From: CAWIXB01 sp963839955
GTDB lineage: Bacteria; Actinomycetota; Actinomycetes; JACCUZ01
Length of the DNA stretch: 64,000 nt
NCBI GenBank assembly: GCA_963839955.1
Contig: CAWIXB010000001.1
Span: 2,914,001-2,978,000 of the forward strand
Direction: 5' to 3'
The translations under genes were made by a program, and so were the position numbers. The notes under the pieces were generated by a model that made no database searches, was not told where the DNA came from, and saw nothing but the letters and a program-made list of their open reading frames with translations. The first letter of the stretch is position 1. Every line of letters starts with the position of its first letter. This document shows positions 25,370-32,634 of the stretch, in pieces.

Positions 25370-26757
25370 CGGACGGTCTCCACGAGCTCGGAGAGCGCGT
25401 CTCCCAGGCACTGACCGAGCACGTCGAGGTCGGGCATCGCGTCGCGGTCGGCGTAGAGACCGAAGTAGACGCCACCGTCGTAGGACGTGAGGCCGATGCT
25501 CAGCGCCTGGCCGCGCGCGAGCGGGACCACGGGATAGGCCGCGAGCATGCGCGCCTCGCCGGCGTAGAGCGGCTGCTGGGGTCCCGGCACGTTGGTGACG
25601 ACCAGGTTGAACCAGCGCTTGGACAGTCCGCTCGCGAGCCGCGCGCCAGCCGCGTGCAGGGTGGGCGGAGCGAAGCCGGCGATGCCGACCAGCGCCATCG
25701 CGCCCACCGCCTGGCCGGTCTCCTTGTGGGCCTGCATCCGGTAGGACACCTGGTGCAGGCGCATGACGGCGCTGGGCTCTCCGACGGGCAGGTCGACGAG
25801 GTACGACGTGACGCGGTTGCCGCCCTGCCCGAGCTCGTCGCCGGTCCGGATGCTGACGGGCACCATCGCGCGTACGACGGTGTGCGCGGTGACCGACTCA
25901 CCCCGGGTCAGCAGCCAGGAGCGCAGCGCACCGGCGACCGTCGCCAGGACCACGTCGTTGACGGTGCCGCCGTGCGCCTTGCGGATGCGACGGTAGTCGT
26001 CGAGATCGAAGTCCACCGTGGTGTAGCGGCGTGCCTCGCCGATCTCCGCGTTGAGCGGGCTCTCGGGTGCCGCGCGTGCCGCCATACTCGCCGCGGCGAG
26101 CAGCCCGCCCGCCATGCCGGCGAACCGCCCGGCGGTGTGGCTCAGCTCGGACAGGCCGCCGCGAACCGTGTCGAGGAAGGCGCCTGGGCGACGGACGATG
26201 TCGGCTACCGCGCCGGAGACGAGCTCCGCCGACGACGGCTCGCGCGCCGGTCGCCATGCGTCGAGGGGCGTGTCACCGGGGTCCGGCTTGGTGTCGAGGA
26301 TGACCTGCGCGATGTCGACGGCCGCGATGCCGTCGACCATCGCGTGGTGGGTCTTCGTGATGAGCGCGAAGCGGTTTTCGGACAGGCCCTCGACGAGGTA
26401 CATCTCCCAGAGCGGCCGGTCGCGGTCGAGACGCCGGCTCTGCACGCGGGCCACCAGCTCGTAGAGCTGCTTGTCCGTGCCCGGCCGCGGCAGCGCGGAG
26501 CGGCGTACGTGGTAGTTGATGTCGAAGTGCTCGTCGTCGACCCAGACGGGGTTCGCGAGGCGTCCCGGCACCCAACGGATGCGCTGGCGGTAGCGCGGCA
26601 CGAACGCGATGCGGTCGGAGATGAGTTCGACGAGCCGGTCGTGGTCGAACCCGTCCTTGGGCGCCTGGAAGATCGCGACGCCGCCCACGTGCATCGGAGT
26701 CGTCGGTTCCTCGAAGTAGAGGAAGGACACGTCGAGCGGACTGAGCCGGTCAGGCAC
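25366..26757 (-). CDS. Wax ester synthase/diacylglycerol O-acyltransferase (WS/DGAT)
   Basis: A 463-residue acyltransferase that would transfer acyl groups from acyl-CoA to diacylglycerol or fatty alcohols to form storage lipid. The N-terminus RLSPLDVSFLYFE and the active site HHAMVDG (residues 137-143, motif HHxxxDG) are classical, with the PLWEMYLVEGL and NDVVLATVAGALR segments conserved. Family members associate with the membrane and lipid droplets. The GTG at 26757 is the start because GGAGG lies nine bases upstream; an in-frame GTG at 26778 would place that site inside the gene. It is first in a coupled set with patatin and DUF6912 genes. Confidence 0.93.
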   Translation of the reverse strand: MPDRLSPLDVSFLYFEEPTTPMHVGGVAIFQAPKDGFDHDRLVELISDRIAFVPRYRQRIRWVPGRLANPVWVDDEHFDINYHVRRSALPRPGTDKQLYELVARVQSRRLDRDRPLWEMYLVEGLSENRFALITKTHHAMVDGIAAVDIAQVILDTKPDPGDTPLDAWRPAREPSSAELVSGAVADIVRRPGAFLDTVRGGLSELSHTAGRFAGMAGGLLAAASMAARAAPESPLNAEIGEARRYTTVDFDLDDYRRIRKAHGGTVNDVVLATVAGALRSWLLTRGESVTAHTVVRAMVPVSIRTGDELGQGGNRVTSYLVDLPVGEPSAVMRLHQVSYRMQAHKETGQAVGAMALVGIAGFAPPTLHAAGARLASGLSKRWFNLVVTNVPGPQQPLYAGEARMLAAYPVVPLARGQALSIGLTSYDGGVYFGLYADRDAMPDLDVLGQCLGDALSELVETVR

Positions 26758-26869
26758 GCGCGGACACCTCCGATCCACCCGCAGACGGCGAGATTTCCCT
26801 GGTCATCGTGACACGGGCGTCGCCGGTGATGTGCGCGGGCCTGCGCCTTTCGGCGGTGCGACCCGACCA

Positions 26870-26875
26870 TAGACT
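26870..26875 (+). promoter_or_regulatory. Probable -10 hexamer, leaderless promoter
   Basis: TAGACT ends six bases before the ATG at 26882, with no ribosome-binding site. Inferred from spacing; it would drive the lipoprotein and its coupled membrane protein. Confidence 0.42.
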
Positions 26876-26881
26876 GGCGAT

Positions 26882-27328
26882 ATGCCGCCTCGACTTGCCC
26901 CACGCGTCCTCCCCTTCCTGGTCTGCGTGGCGCTGCTCGTCGCCGGCTGCGCCTCCGGCGACGACACCACGCAGCCAGCCGGGTCGAGCAGCTCGTCCAC
27001 GCCGAGCAGCGACTCGCCGTCCGCCGAGAGCCCGTCACCCTCCGCCAGCGAGTCGGCGCGCATCAAGGGCCAGGAGATCGTGGTCTCGGTCAAGGACGGG
27101 AAGGTCACGCCGAAGCCCGGCCGGGTCAAGGTGACCAAGGACACCCAGGTGCGGCTGCTGGTGACCAGCGACGTCGACGACGAGCTTCACGTCCACGGCT
27201 TCGACCTTGAGAAGGAGATGCCCGCGGGGCAGACCGTGACCTTGAAGTTCACGGCCGACCAGCAAGGCGTGTTCGAGATCGAGACGCACGAGAGCGAGCT
27301 GGTCCTGCTCCAGCTCGAGGTGCGTTGA
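26882..27328 (+). CDS. Cupredoxin-like lipoprotein
   Basis: A 148-residue exported lipoprotein. The signal peptide ends in the lipobox LVAGC, with the modified Cys at about residue 22, followed by a Ser/Pro-rich tether of 35 residues. Residues 62-148 look like a cupredoxin barrel of the EfeO/COX2-like kind: VTKDTQVRLLVTSDVDDELHVHGFDL is split across the middle strands and VFEIETHESELVLLQLEV ends the domain. His residues in HVHG and THESE could be ligands, but the Cys of a blue copper site is missing, so metal binding is uncertain. The stop overlaps the start of the next gene by four bases. Confidence 0.8.
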   Translation: MPPRLAPRVLPFLVCVALLVAGCASGDDTTQPAGSSSSSTPSSDSPSAESPSPSASESARIKGQEIVVSVKDGKVTPKPGRVKVTKDTQVRLLVTSDVDDELHVHGFDLEKEMPAGQTVTLKFTADQQGVFEIETHESELVLLQLEVR

Positions 27329-28653
27329 CCACGAGCGGAACGCTGCTCGCCCACGGGGTCGGCAGTCGCGAGGACCTACCGATCCCCTTCTTGTTCGCCC
27401 TCGTCGGGGCGGCGATCGCGCTCGTCGTCTCGTTCCTCGCACTGGGGCTGCTCTGGCGGGAGCCGCGGCTACGCGGTGCGGAAGCCGGCCGGCCACTGCC
27501 CGCTGGGCTCGCCCGGGTCCTCGACAGCCGCTGGCTGCGGGCCGGGTTGCGGGCGCTGGGTGCGATCGCCACGGCGTACGTCGTGCTCGCCGCCGTCGCG
27601 GGCCGCGATGACGCGCTGAACCCGGTGCCGGGCGTGGTCTACGTCCTGTTCTGGGTCGGCCTGCCGCTGCTGTCGGCGTTGCTCGGCCCGGTCTGGCGGC
27701 TGGTGAACCCGTTGCGGTCACTGCACTGGGCGCTGTCGCGGGCGACCGGGACGCGCGCGGAGGAAGGGCTGGCCCCGCTGCCGCGCAGGATCGGCTACTG
27801 GCCGGCGGCCGCGTCGCTGCTGGCCTTCGTCTGGCTCGAGCTGGTGGTGCCGGATGCGACGACGCTTCCCGTGCTGCGGACGTTCTTCGCGGCGTACCTC
27901 GCGGTGCATCTGATGGCGGCCACCTACTACGGCTCGCGGTGGTTCGACCGTTGCGACGGCTTCGAGGTCTACTCCTCCCTGATGGGCCGGCTGTCGTGGT
28001 GGGGCCGTCGCTCCGACGGGCGGTTGGTCGTGCGCAACCCGCTCAACGGTGTCGCGTCGACGCCGGAGGGGCCGGGGCTGTTCGCGGTGGTCGGCGTACT
28101 GCTCGGCTCGACCGCGTTCGACTCGCTCGGCGGGTCAACGTTCTGGATCAACTTGCTCCAAGACAGTCCGCTGCCCCGCGAGGTGACGGGGACGCTGGGA
28201 CTCGTCGGCTTCGTCGTTGTCGTCACCGGCGCGTTCTGGGCGGCTTCGGCGATCAGCGCGCGGTGGGTCGACGAACCGGCCTCGGTGTTCGCGGGCCGGT
28301 TCGCGCACTCGATCGTGCCGATCGCGCTCGGCTACGTCGTGGCGCACTACTGGTCGTTGCTGGTCATCTTCGGCCAGCAGACGATCATCCAGCTCTCCGA
28401 CCCGCTCGGCACAGGCGCGAACTGGCTGGGCACGGCTGATCGTGGCATCGACCCGCGGCTCGCCGACGCCGGGCTGACCTCGGTGATCCAGGTGAGTGCC
28501 GTCGTCATCGGCCACATCCTGGGTGTCGTCCTCGCCCACGACCGCGCCATCAGCCTGTTGCCACGTCGCCATGCCGTCGCCGGACAGATCCCGCTGTTCG
28601 TCCTCATGCTGCTCTACACCGTCGGCGGCCTCACCCTCCTCTTCGCCGCCTGA
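27325..28653 (+). CDS. Polytopic membrane protein coupled to the cupredoxin-like lipoprotein
   Basis: A 442-residue protein with about ten predicted membrane helices, the first after HGVGSREDLPIPFLFALVGA. I see no transporter or enzyme signature; conserved-looking charged loops such as SRWFDRCDGFEVYSSLMGRL and NPLNGV lie between helices. It starts at a TTG whose last two bases are in the TGA stop of the lipoprotein gene (TTGA), the only rare start of this type noted here. The tight coupling suggests that the two act together at the membrane, perhaps in electron or metal handling, which is inference only. Confidence 0.7.
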   Translation: MTTSGTLLAHGVGSREDLPIPFLFALVGAAIALVVSFLALGLLWREPRLRGAEAGRPLPAGLARVLDSRWLRAGLRALGAIATAYVVLAAVAGRDDALNPVPGVVYVLFWVGLPLLSALLGPVWRLVNPLRSLHWALSRATGTRAEEGLAPLPRRIGYWPAAASLLAFVWLELVVPDATTLPVLRTFFAAYLAVHLMAATYYGSRWFDRCDGFEVYSSLMGRLSWWGRRSDGRLVVRNPLNGVASTPEGPGLFAVVGVLLGSTAFDSLGGSTFWINLLQDSPLPREVTGTLGLVGFVVVVTGAFWAASAISARWVDEPASVFAGRFAHSIVPIALGYVVAHYWSLLVIFGQQTIIQLSDPLGTGANWLGTADRGIDPRLADAGLTSVIQVSAVVIGHILGVVLAHDRAISLLPRRHAVAGQIPLFVLMLLYTVGGLTLLFAA

Positions 28654-28666
28654 CCCCCACCCGCGG

Positions 28667-29329
28667 TCAGGCGCGGAGGGGGCGGCGGAAGAGGGTTTCG
28701 AGCTCGGCTTCGGTGGTGTCGTACGACGTGTGGTGGACCGCCACCATGCCCAGGGCCTCGGCGGCCTCGACATTGGCGCGCAGATCGTCGACGAACACCG
28801 TCTCGCCGGCGGTGATGCCGAGCAGCGCGAGGATGTGCGCGAAGATCTCCGGCTCCGGCTTGCGCATCCCCACCTCGCCGGAGATGACGATCGCGTCGAA
28901 CATCTCGTCCCAGCCCTCACGGGGGTACTCGTTGCCCCACGAGTTCGACAACAGCCCGGTGAGCAGTCCGGCTCGACGAGCCCGCAGCACGAGGCCGGCC
29001 ATGGCTGGCGCGTGCACGAACTGGTCGAACATCCGCTGCAACAGCCCGTGCGGCTCGACCCGGCGAGCGGTCGCCTCGGAGAGCCGCGACGCGAGCTCGC
29101 TCTCGAAGTGCGGCACCTCGATGTCGCCGCGCTCCAGCGCCGCGACCGGGTTCGTGCGGGCCAGGTCGCTGTGGTGGTCGCCCAGCCAGGTGCGCATCAC
29201 GGTGACGTAGGTGTCGAAGTCGACGCCGTCCACCTCGGCCCACGCGCGCATCGCCACGTCGATCGGCTCGGTCAGCACGCCTCCCCAGTCGACGACCAGC
29301 GCGCGCAGCTGCGGAACCGACAGGTCCAT
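28667..29329 (-). CDS. HAD-IA family hydrolase
   Basis: A 220-residue haloacid dehalogenase-superfamily protein. Motif I is VVDWGGVLTE near residue 13: the nucleophile Asp is present but the usual second Asp (DxD) is Gly, a pattern seen in the DxGGV subgroup. Motif II is the Ser in LLSNSWG, motif III the Lys in MRKPEPEIF and motif IV the acidic pair in TVFVDDLRANVEAA. A helical cap of about 100 residues lies between motifs I and II. Likely a phosphatase-like enzyme of unknown substrate. The ATG at 29329 has GGAGG five bases upstream; an in-frame GTG at 29350 is an alternative. Confidence 0.85.
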   Translation of the reverse strand: MDLSVPQLRALVVDWGGVLTEPIDVAMRAWAEVDGVDFDTYVTVMRTWLGDHHSDLARTNPVAALERGDIEVPHFESELASRLSEATARRVEPHGLLQRMFDQFVHAPAMAGLVLRARRAGLLTGLLSNSWGNEYPREGWDEMFDAIVISGEVGMRKPEPEIFAHILALLGITAGETVFVDDLRANVEAAEALGMVAVHHTSYDTTEAELETLFRRPLRA

Positions 29330-29384
29330 CGCGTCCTCCGCAGCGCTCACCCGACCGATCCTAGGGAGAGAACCCTCCCGGACA

Positions 29385-30674
29385 TCAGCTCCGCCGGAGC
29401 AGCCGACGCCGTGGCGGGGTCGGGCGGCCGGCGAGCTCTGCGGCCAGGTCACGCAGCGCCAACCGCGCGGGCGAGTCAGCGGCCACGTCCGCGAGGACCC
29501 GGCCACGCAGGACCGCACGGTCGATCGCCTCGCGGTCATCAGGCACGAGATGAGGGTTGAGTACGCCGGCGTAGCGCTCGAGTGCCTCGGTGAGCTGACC
29601 ACGGTGATCGCCGCCCACGGCACTGCGGCGCACCCGGTTGAGCACCACCCGGGGCGTCGCGCTCGGAACGGCATCGCGCAGCTCACCCAGCCCGCGGACC
29701 AGCCGTTGCAGGCCGATCGGGTCGGCCGCGCCGACAGCGAGCACCGTGTCGGCAAGCCCCAGGGTCACCAGCGTCGCGCCGTTGCGGCGCGGCGCGGCGG
29801 TGTCGAAGGAGAGCTCCTCGTCCTGCTCCAAGGCGAAGCCGCAGTCGACGACGATGACGGCGGCCAGGCTTCGCGCGAGCGCGAGGACCTGCTCGAGGGC
29901 CGACGGCCGTAGCTCGGGCCACCGGTCGGCCCGCGAGATGCCGGTGAGCACCCGCAGCCCGGGCGCGGCCTCGGGGGCGACCCGGGCCAGCGCCCGCAGG
30001 TCCAACTGACCGGTGTTCGCGAGCCGCGCCGCCGCCGCCAGACCGGGCGCCTCGTCAAGAAAGCCGAGCAGCTGGGCGACCACGCCGCCGTAGACGTCGG
30101 CGTCGACCAGCAACGTCGGGACACCCGAAGCGGCCAGCTCACTGGCGACGCCGACGGCGACGGTGGTCCGCCCCGGCGCACCCGTGGGTCCCCAGACCGC
30201 GACGACCTGGCCGGCGCCCGGCTCGACCGCGGGTTCGGCCGGGTCCTGGTCGGGGTCGTGGTGCCCGAGCGCCGCGAGCGGCTCGGCGTACGACGTAGTC
30301 GGCGGCTCGGCCTGCTCGCGCAGCGCCTGCCCCACCGCCTCGGCAATGTCGGGCGGCGCCGCGTCGGCGGGTCGGACGTGGCGCAGCCCGAGCTGGCGCA
30401 GCCGTTGCTCGGCGAGGTCGTCACCGGCCGTGAAGAGACCGACGACCGCGACGCCCGCTGCCGCGAGGCGGGCAAGAGCATCGCGGTCGAGACGGCGCAG
30501 GTCGGCGGAGAGCAGGACCGCACGGGCCGTGCCGGTGCCGGCGACGGCGAGCAGGTCGGCGAGGTCGACGCAGCGACGCACGACCGTGATGCCGGCCGGG
30601 CTGCGCTCGAGGCTCGCCACGAGCGAGGACTCCCACGCGGCCCCTGTCACCGCGGTGAGGACGGGGACGTTCAC
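29385..30674 (-). CDS. CpaE-like/septum-site-determining ParA-MinD family ATPase
   Basis: A 429-residue protein. Residues 1-125 resemble the receiver-like N-terminal domain of CpaE pilus-localisation proteins. Residues 155-420 form a SIMIBI P-loop fold: WGPTGAPGRTTVAVGVA carries the phosphate loop (162-171), VPTLLVDADVYGG gives the ParA-type A' Asp motif, and AVIVVDCGF the Walker B strand. The invariant P-loop Lys is replaced by Arg (GRTT). The start GTG overlaps the stop of the SAF-domain gene (GTGA). CpaE and CpaB/RcpC-like SAF proteins normally belong to Flp/Tad pilus clusters, but no pilin, prepilin peptidase or CpaF ATPase gene is nearby. Confidence 0.75.
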   Translation of the reverse strand: MNVPVLTAVTGAAWESSLVASLERSPAGITVVRRCVDLADLLAVAGTGTARAVLLSADLRRLDRDALARLAAAGVAVVGLFTAGDDLAEQRLRQLGLRHVRPADAAPPDIAEAVGQALREQAEPPTTSYAEPLAALGHHDPDQDPAEPAVEPGAGQVVAVWGPTGAPGRTTVAVGVASELAASGVPTLLVDADVYGGVVAQLLGFLDEAPGLAAAARLANTGQLDLRALARVAPEAAPGLRVLTGISRADRWPELRPSALEQVLALARSLAAVIVVDCGFALEQDEELSFDTAAPRRNGATLVTLGLADTVLAVGAADPIGLQRLVRGLGELRDAVPSATPRVVLNRVRRSAVGGDHRGQLTEALERYAGVLNPHLVPDDREAIDRAVLRGRVLADVAADSPARLALRDLAAELAGRPTPPRRRLLRRS

Positions 30675-31339
30675 GGTCCGCCGGACGCCGGCGCTCCGGT
30701 GGCAGCGCCCGGAACCTGGACGACGAAGACCCGGCCCGTCGCGACGGCCTCCAGCAGGCTCGCGACGTCGGGCCCGTCGACGGCCAGCGTGACGCCCGCC
30801 GTCGATCCGCTCCCGGCGAGCGCGCCGCCGCCACGGTCGGTGTCCTCGGCAACGGTCGCCGACGACAGCACGAGCTCGGGCGCGGTCGGGGGCTGGCCCG
30901 CCTTGGCCTCGCGAGCCGCATAGACATCGACGACCCGGCCCTTGCTGAGCCCGGCTGCGGCGAACCGGTCGACCTCGATGACCACGAGCCGGCGGTCGGC
31001 GGCATCGGGGTCGCGCAAGGACGCGAGCGGGAGCAGCTCGCCCCGCCCGACCGGCCGGTCGAGAACCAGGCCCGAGACGCGCTGGCCGGCCGAGACGTAG
31101 TGGCCGGCCGCCTCGTCGAGGCGGACGGAGCGGACCTGCAGGTCGTCGTCGGACAGCGCCGAGTCGGCACCGAGGTCGTGGGTGACGCTCCAGACGCGCA
31201 CCCGGTCGTCGGCCTCCGCGAAGAGCTTGGCGCCAAGCGCCACGGACGCCAGCACGAGCAGCAGCCCGAGCAGGAAACGGGTGTCCAGCCATCGTGCGCG
31301 CGGCAGACGGGCCGCGGCGGGTTTCGGCAGCTCGGGCAT
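30671..31339 (-). CDS. SAF-domain membrane-anchored protein (CpaB/FlgA-like)
   Basis: A 222-residue protein with one N-terminal membrane helix (FLLGLLLVLASVALGAKLF, about residues 21-39) and an exported SAF domain starting near DDRVRVWSVTHDLGADSAL. SAF domains occur in Flp pilus assembly protein CpaB/RcpC and in flagellar FlgA. The C-terminal part (VTLAVDGPDVASLLEAVATG) matches the second CpaB-like domain that bears an amide-rich fold. GGAGG ends four bases before the ATG at 31339. It is coupled to the downstream CpaE-like ATPase. The pair probably acts at the envelope, but the partner system is not visible. Confidence 0.75.
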   Translation of the reverse strand: MPELPKPAAARLPRARWLDTRFLLGLLLVLASVALGAKLFAEADDRVRVWSVTHDLGADSALSDDDLQVRSVRLDEAAGHYVSAGQRVSGLVLDRPVGRGELLPLASLRDPDAADRRLVVIEVDRFAAAGLSKGRVVDVYAAREAKAGQPPTAPELVLSSATVAEDTDRGGGALAGSGSTAGVTLAVDGPDVASLLEAVATGRVFVVQVPGAATGAPASGGP

Positions 31340-31489
31340 CTCCCCTCCTTCATGGGGGTGGACATCCTGCCTCACCGCCTCCGGCGGCCGGACGGCGTCA
31401 TCCACAGGCCGCGTGGGTTTCCCGCGGCTGAGCGTGCGGAGTCTGTGGACGGTGCGTCGGGCCGCGCCGGGCTCCGACGGCATACTGCT

Positions 31490-31515
31490 CAGTGCTCCAT
31501 CAACGCGGAGCACTG
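31490..31515. promoter_or_regulatory. Palindrome in the divergent SAF/HTH control region
   Basis: CAGTGCTC (31490-31497) and GAGCACTG (31508-31515) form a perfect 8-bp inverted repeat around a 10-base loop, just after a CATACT hexamer at 31481-31486 that could be a -10 box for the gene at 31577. It may be an operator or a leader hairpin. The rest of 31340-31576 shows nothing else clear. Confidence 0.4.
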
Positions 31516-31576
31516 ACCCACGGCGGAGCGACGATTCCGGTCTCCGCCGTCGATCCCCGACCAGGAGGGGGTTCGC

Positions 31577-31900
31577 ATGCCGCGGCCGCCGAGCGCGTCG
31601 GCGAGTGACAGTCCGGGGGGTCCGGCTCGCTTCCTGCAGCCGACCGACGTAGCCGAGGTGCTCAACACCTCCGTCGCGCAGGTGATGGCGCTGCTGCGCA
31701 CCGGCGAGCTGACGGGCATGCAGATCGGCGGCCGCAACGTGTGGCGGGTCGAGGCCAGCGAGCTCGAGGCCTACATCCAGCGCATGTACGAGCAGACTCG
31801 CGAGCGCATCTCGCGCCAGCGCGACGCCGCCGACGGGTCCGGCGATGCGCAGCGCCAGTCCTCGGACGCGGAGGGCGGCACGACCTCGCGACCCTCCTGA
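31577..31900 (+). CDS. BldC-like helix-turn-helix DNA-binding protein
   Basis: A 107-residue protein with a disordered Ser/Pro-rich start and a single MerR-like winged HTH (about residues 18-70): RFLQPTDVAEVLNTSVAQVM, the turn LRTGELTGMQIGG and the wing RNVWRVEASELEAYI, followed by a basic/acidic tail. Database names for this fold include excisionase, but the chromosomal setting without any integrase suggests a BldC-type regulator; BldC proteins bind arrays of direct repeats. A repeated 10-bp operator lies about 1 kb away at 32580-32619, which is a possible target (inference). GGAGG ends eight bases before the ATG. Confidence 0.85.
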   Translation: MPRPPSASASDSPGGPARFLQPTDVAEVLNTSVAQVMALLRTGELTGMQIGGRNVWRVEASELEAYIQRMYEQTRERISRQRDAADGSGDAQRQSSDAEGGTTSRPS

Positions 31901-31921
31901 CCCGCCGGGGCGCGAGGCCGG

Positions 31922-32476
31922 TCAGGTACTGCGTACCGCGGCCAGCGCCTCGAAGGGAACGACCCGCACGCCGCCCACCCGGTCCCGTCGGCGTGCCTCG
32001 CCCGACGCGTGCTCGGTGATCTCGAGGAAGTCCGCGCCGACCCGGTCGACGGTTCCGGTGACGACGCTCGCGTCGGCGAGCACAACGGTCACCGGCGCCC
32101 GGTCCTGCGCGACACCCCGCAGGGCGCTGGCCAGGCCCAGCCGGGCGAGGACCGCACCCTCACTGCCGGGAACGGCTGACCCGACACCGAGGCCAGACAC
32201 CGCCAGCACACCGGTGAGCGGCACCAGGACCGAGCGCCCTGCGCCCTCGTCGAGCAGCAGCCACTGAGACCCGACCTCGACCAGCCGACCGGACACCGCG
32301 CCGAGCCCGGCGACCTGCACGCCTACCGCCGCACCGAGCGCCGGTCGCAGCCGGTCGACCATGCGCAGCCGGCCGGCCTCCTGACGCGTCCGCTGCGCCA
32401 CCTCGGACGCCAGGTCGTCGGCCGCCGCCGCGTCGGCCTGCGCCTCGAGGTCGCGAAACAGCTCGTCCCAGCGCAC
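31922..32476 (-). CDS. Hypothetical protein, conserved-looking
   Basis: A 184-residue soluble protein: a charged helical start (VRWDELFRDLEAQADAAAADD), then a beta-rich core with two short repeated barrel-like stretches (VSGRLVEVGSQWLLLDEGAG and VVTGTVDRVGADFLEITEH) separated by a helix. This resembles an LSm- or RNA-binding-like small barrel, but I do not recognise the family and assign no function. The GTG at 32476 is supported by a double GGAGGAGG within 4-7 bases; a longer frame upstream runs into the control region of the LysM gene. Confidence 0.65.
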   Translation of the reverse strand: MRWDELFRDLEAQADAAAADDLASEVAQRTRQEAGRLRMVDRLRPALGAAVGVQVAGLGAVSGRLVEVGSQWLLLDEGAGRSVLVPLTGVLAVSGLGVGSAVPGSEGAVLARLGLASALRGVAQDRAPVTVVLADASVVTGTVDRVGADFLEITEHASGEARRRDRVGGVRVVPFEALAAVRST

Positions 32477-32544
32477 TTCCCCTCCTCCCGGACGACGGTC
32501 CTTCCTACCGCACCGGCCGATTGCCGACGGCTCAGCGCACGGCA

Positions 32545-32553
32545 TTGTCCACA
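32545..32553 (+). other. DnaA-box-like nonamer
   Basis: TTGTCCACA equals the preferred actinobacterial DnaA box. It is a single site in the short divergent region 32477-32634, directly before the LysM promoter. One box is not an origin; it could place the gene under DnaA control or be chance. Confidence 0.35.
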
Positions 32554-32569
32554 GGCCAGACGGGCCGAC

Positions 32570-32619
32570 TTGACTCGATGTCGTTTGACCTTATACAACG
32601 TCAAACGACGTCAAACGAA
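32570..32619 (+). promoter_or_regulatory. Promoter with three-copy 10-bp operator
   Basis: TTGACT (32570-32575) and TATACA (32592-32597) form a promoter with a 16-base spacer. Overlapping it are GTCGTTTGAC (32580-32589), its exact inverted copy GTCAAACGAC (32600-32609) and a direct copy GTCAAACGAA (32610-32619). The sites are on a 10-bp helical period, so proteins would bind the same face of the DNA, and occlude the -10 and start region. Regulator unknown; low-GC composition sets this stretch apart from its surroundings. Confidence 0.65.
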
Positions 32620-32634
32620 GGAATAAGGAGGCAG

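Noticed and set aside
31577..31900. Phage excisionase
   Set aside because: The fold is shared with excisionases, but there is no integrase, attachment site or other phage gene; a BldC-like regulator is more plausible.
32477..32634. Replication origin, from the DnaA box and AT-rich stretch
   Set aside because: One box only and no dnaA, dnaN or gyr genes nearby.
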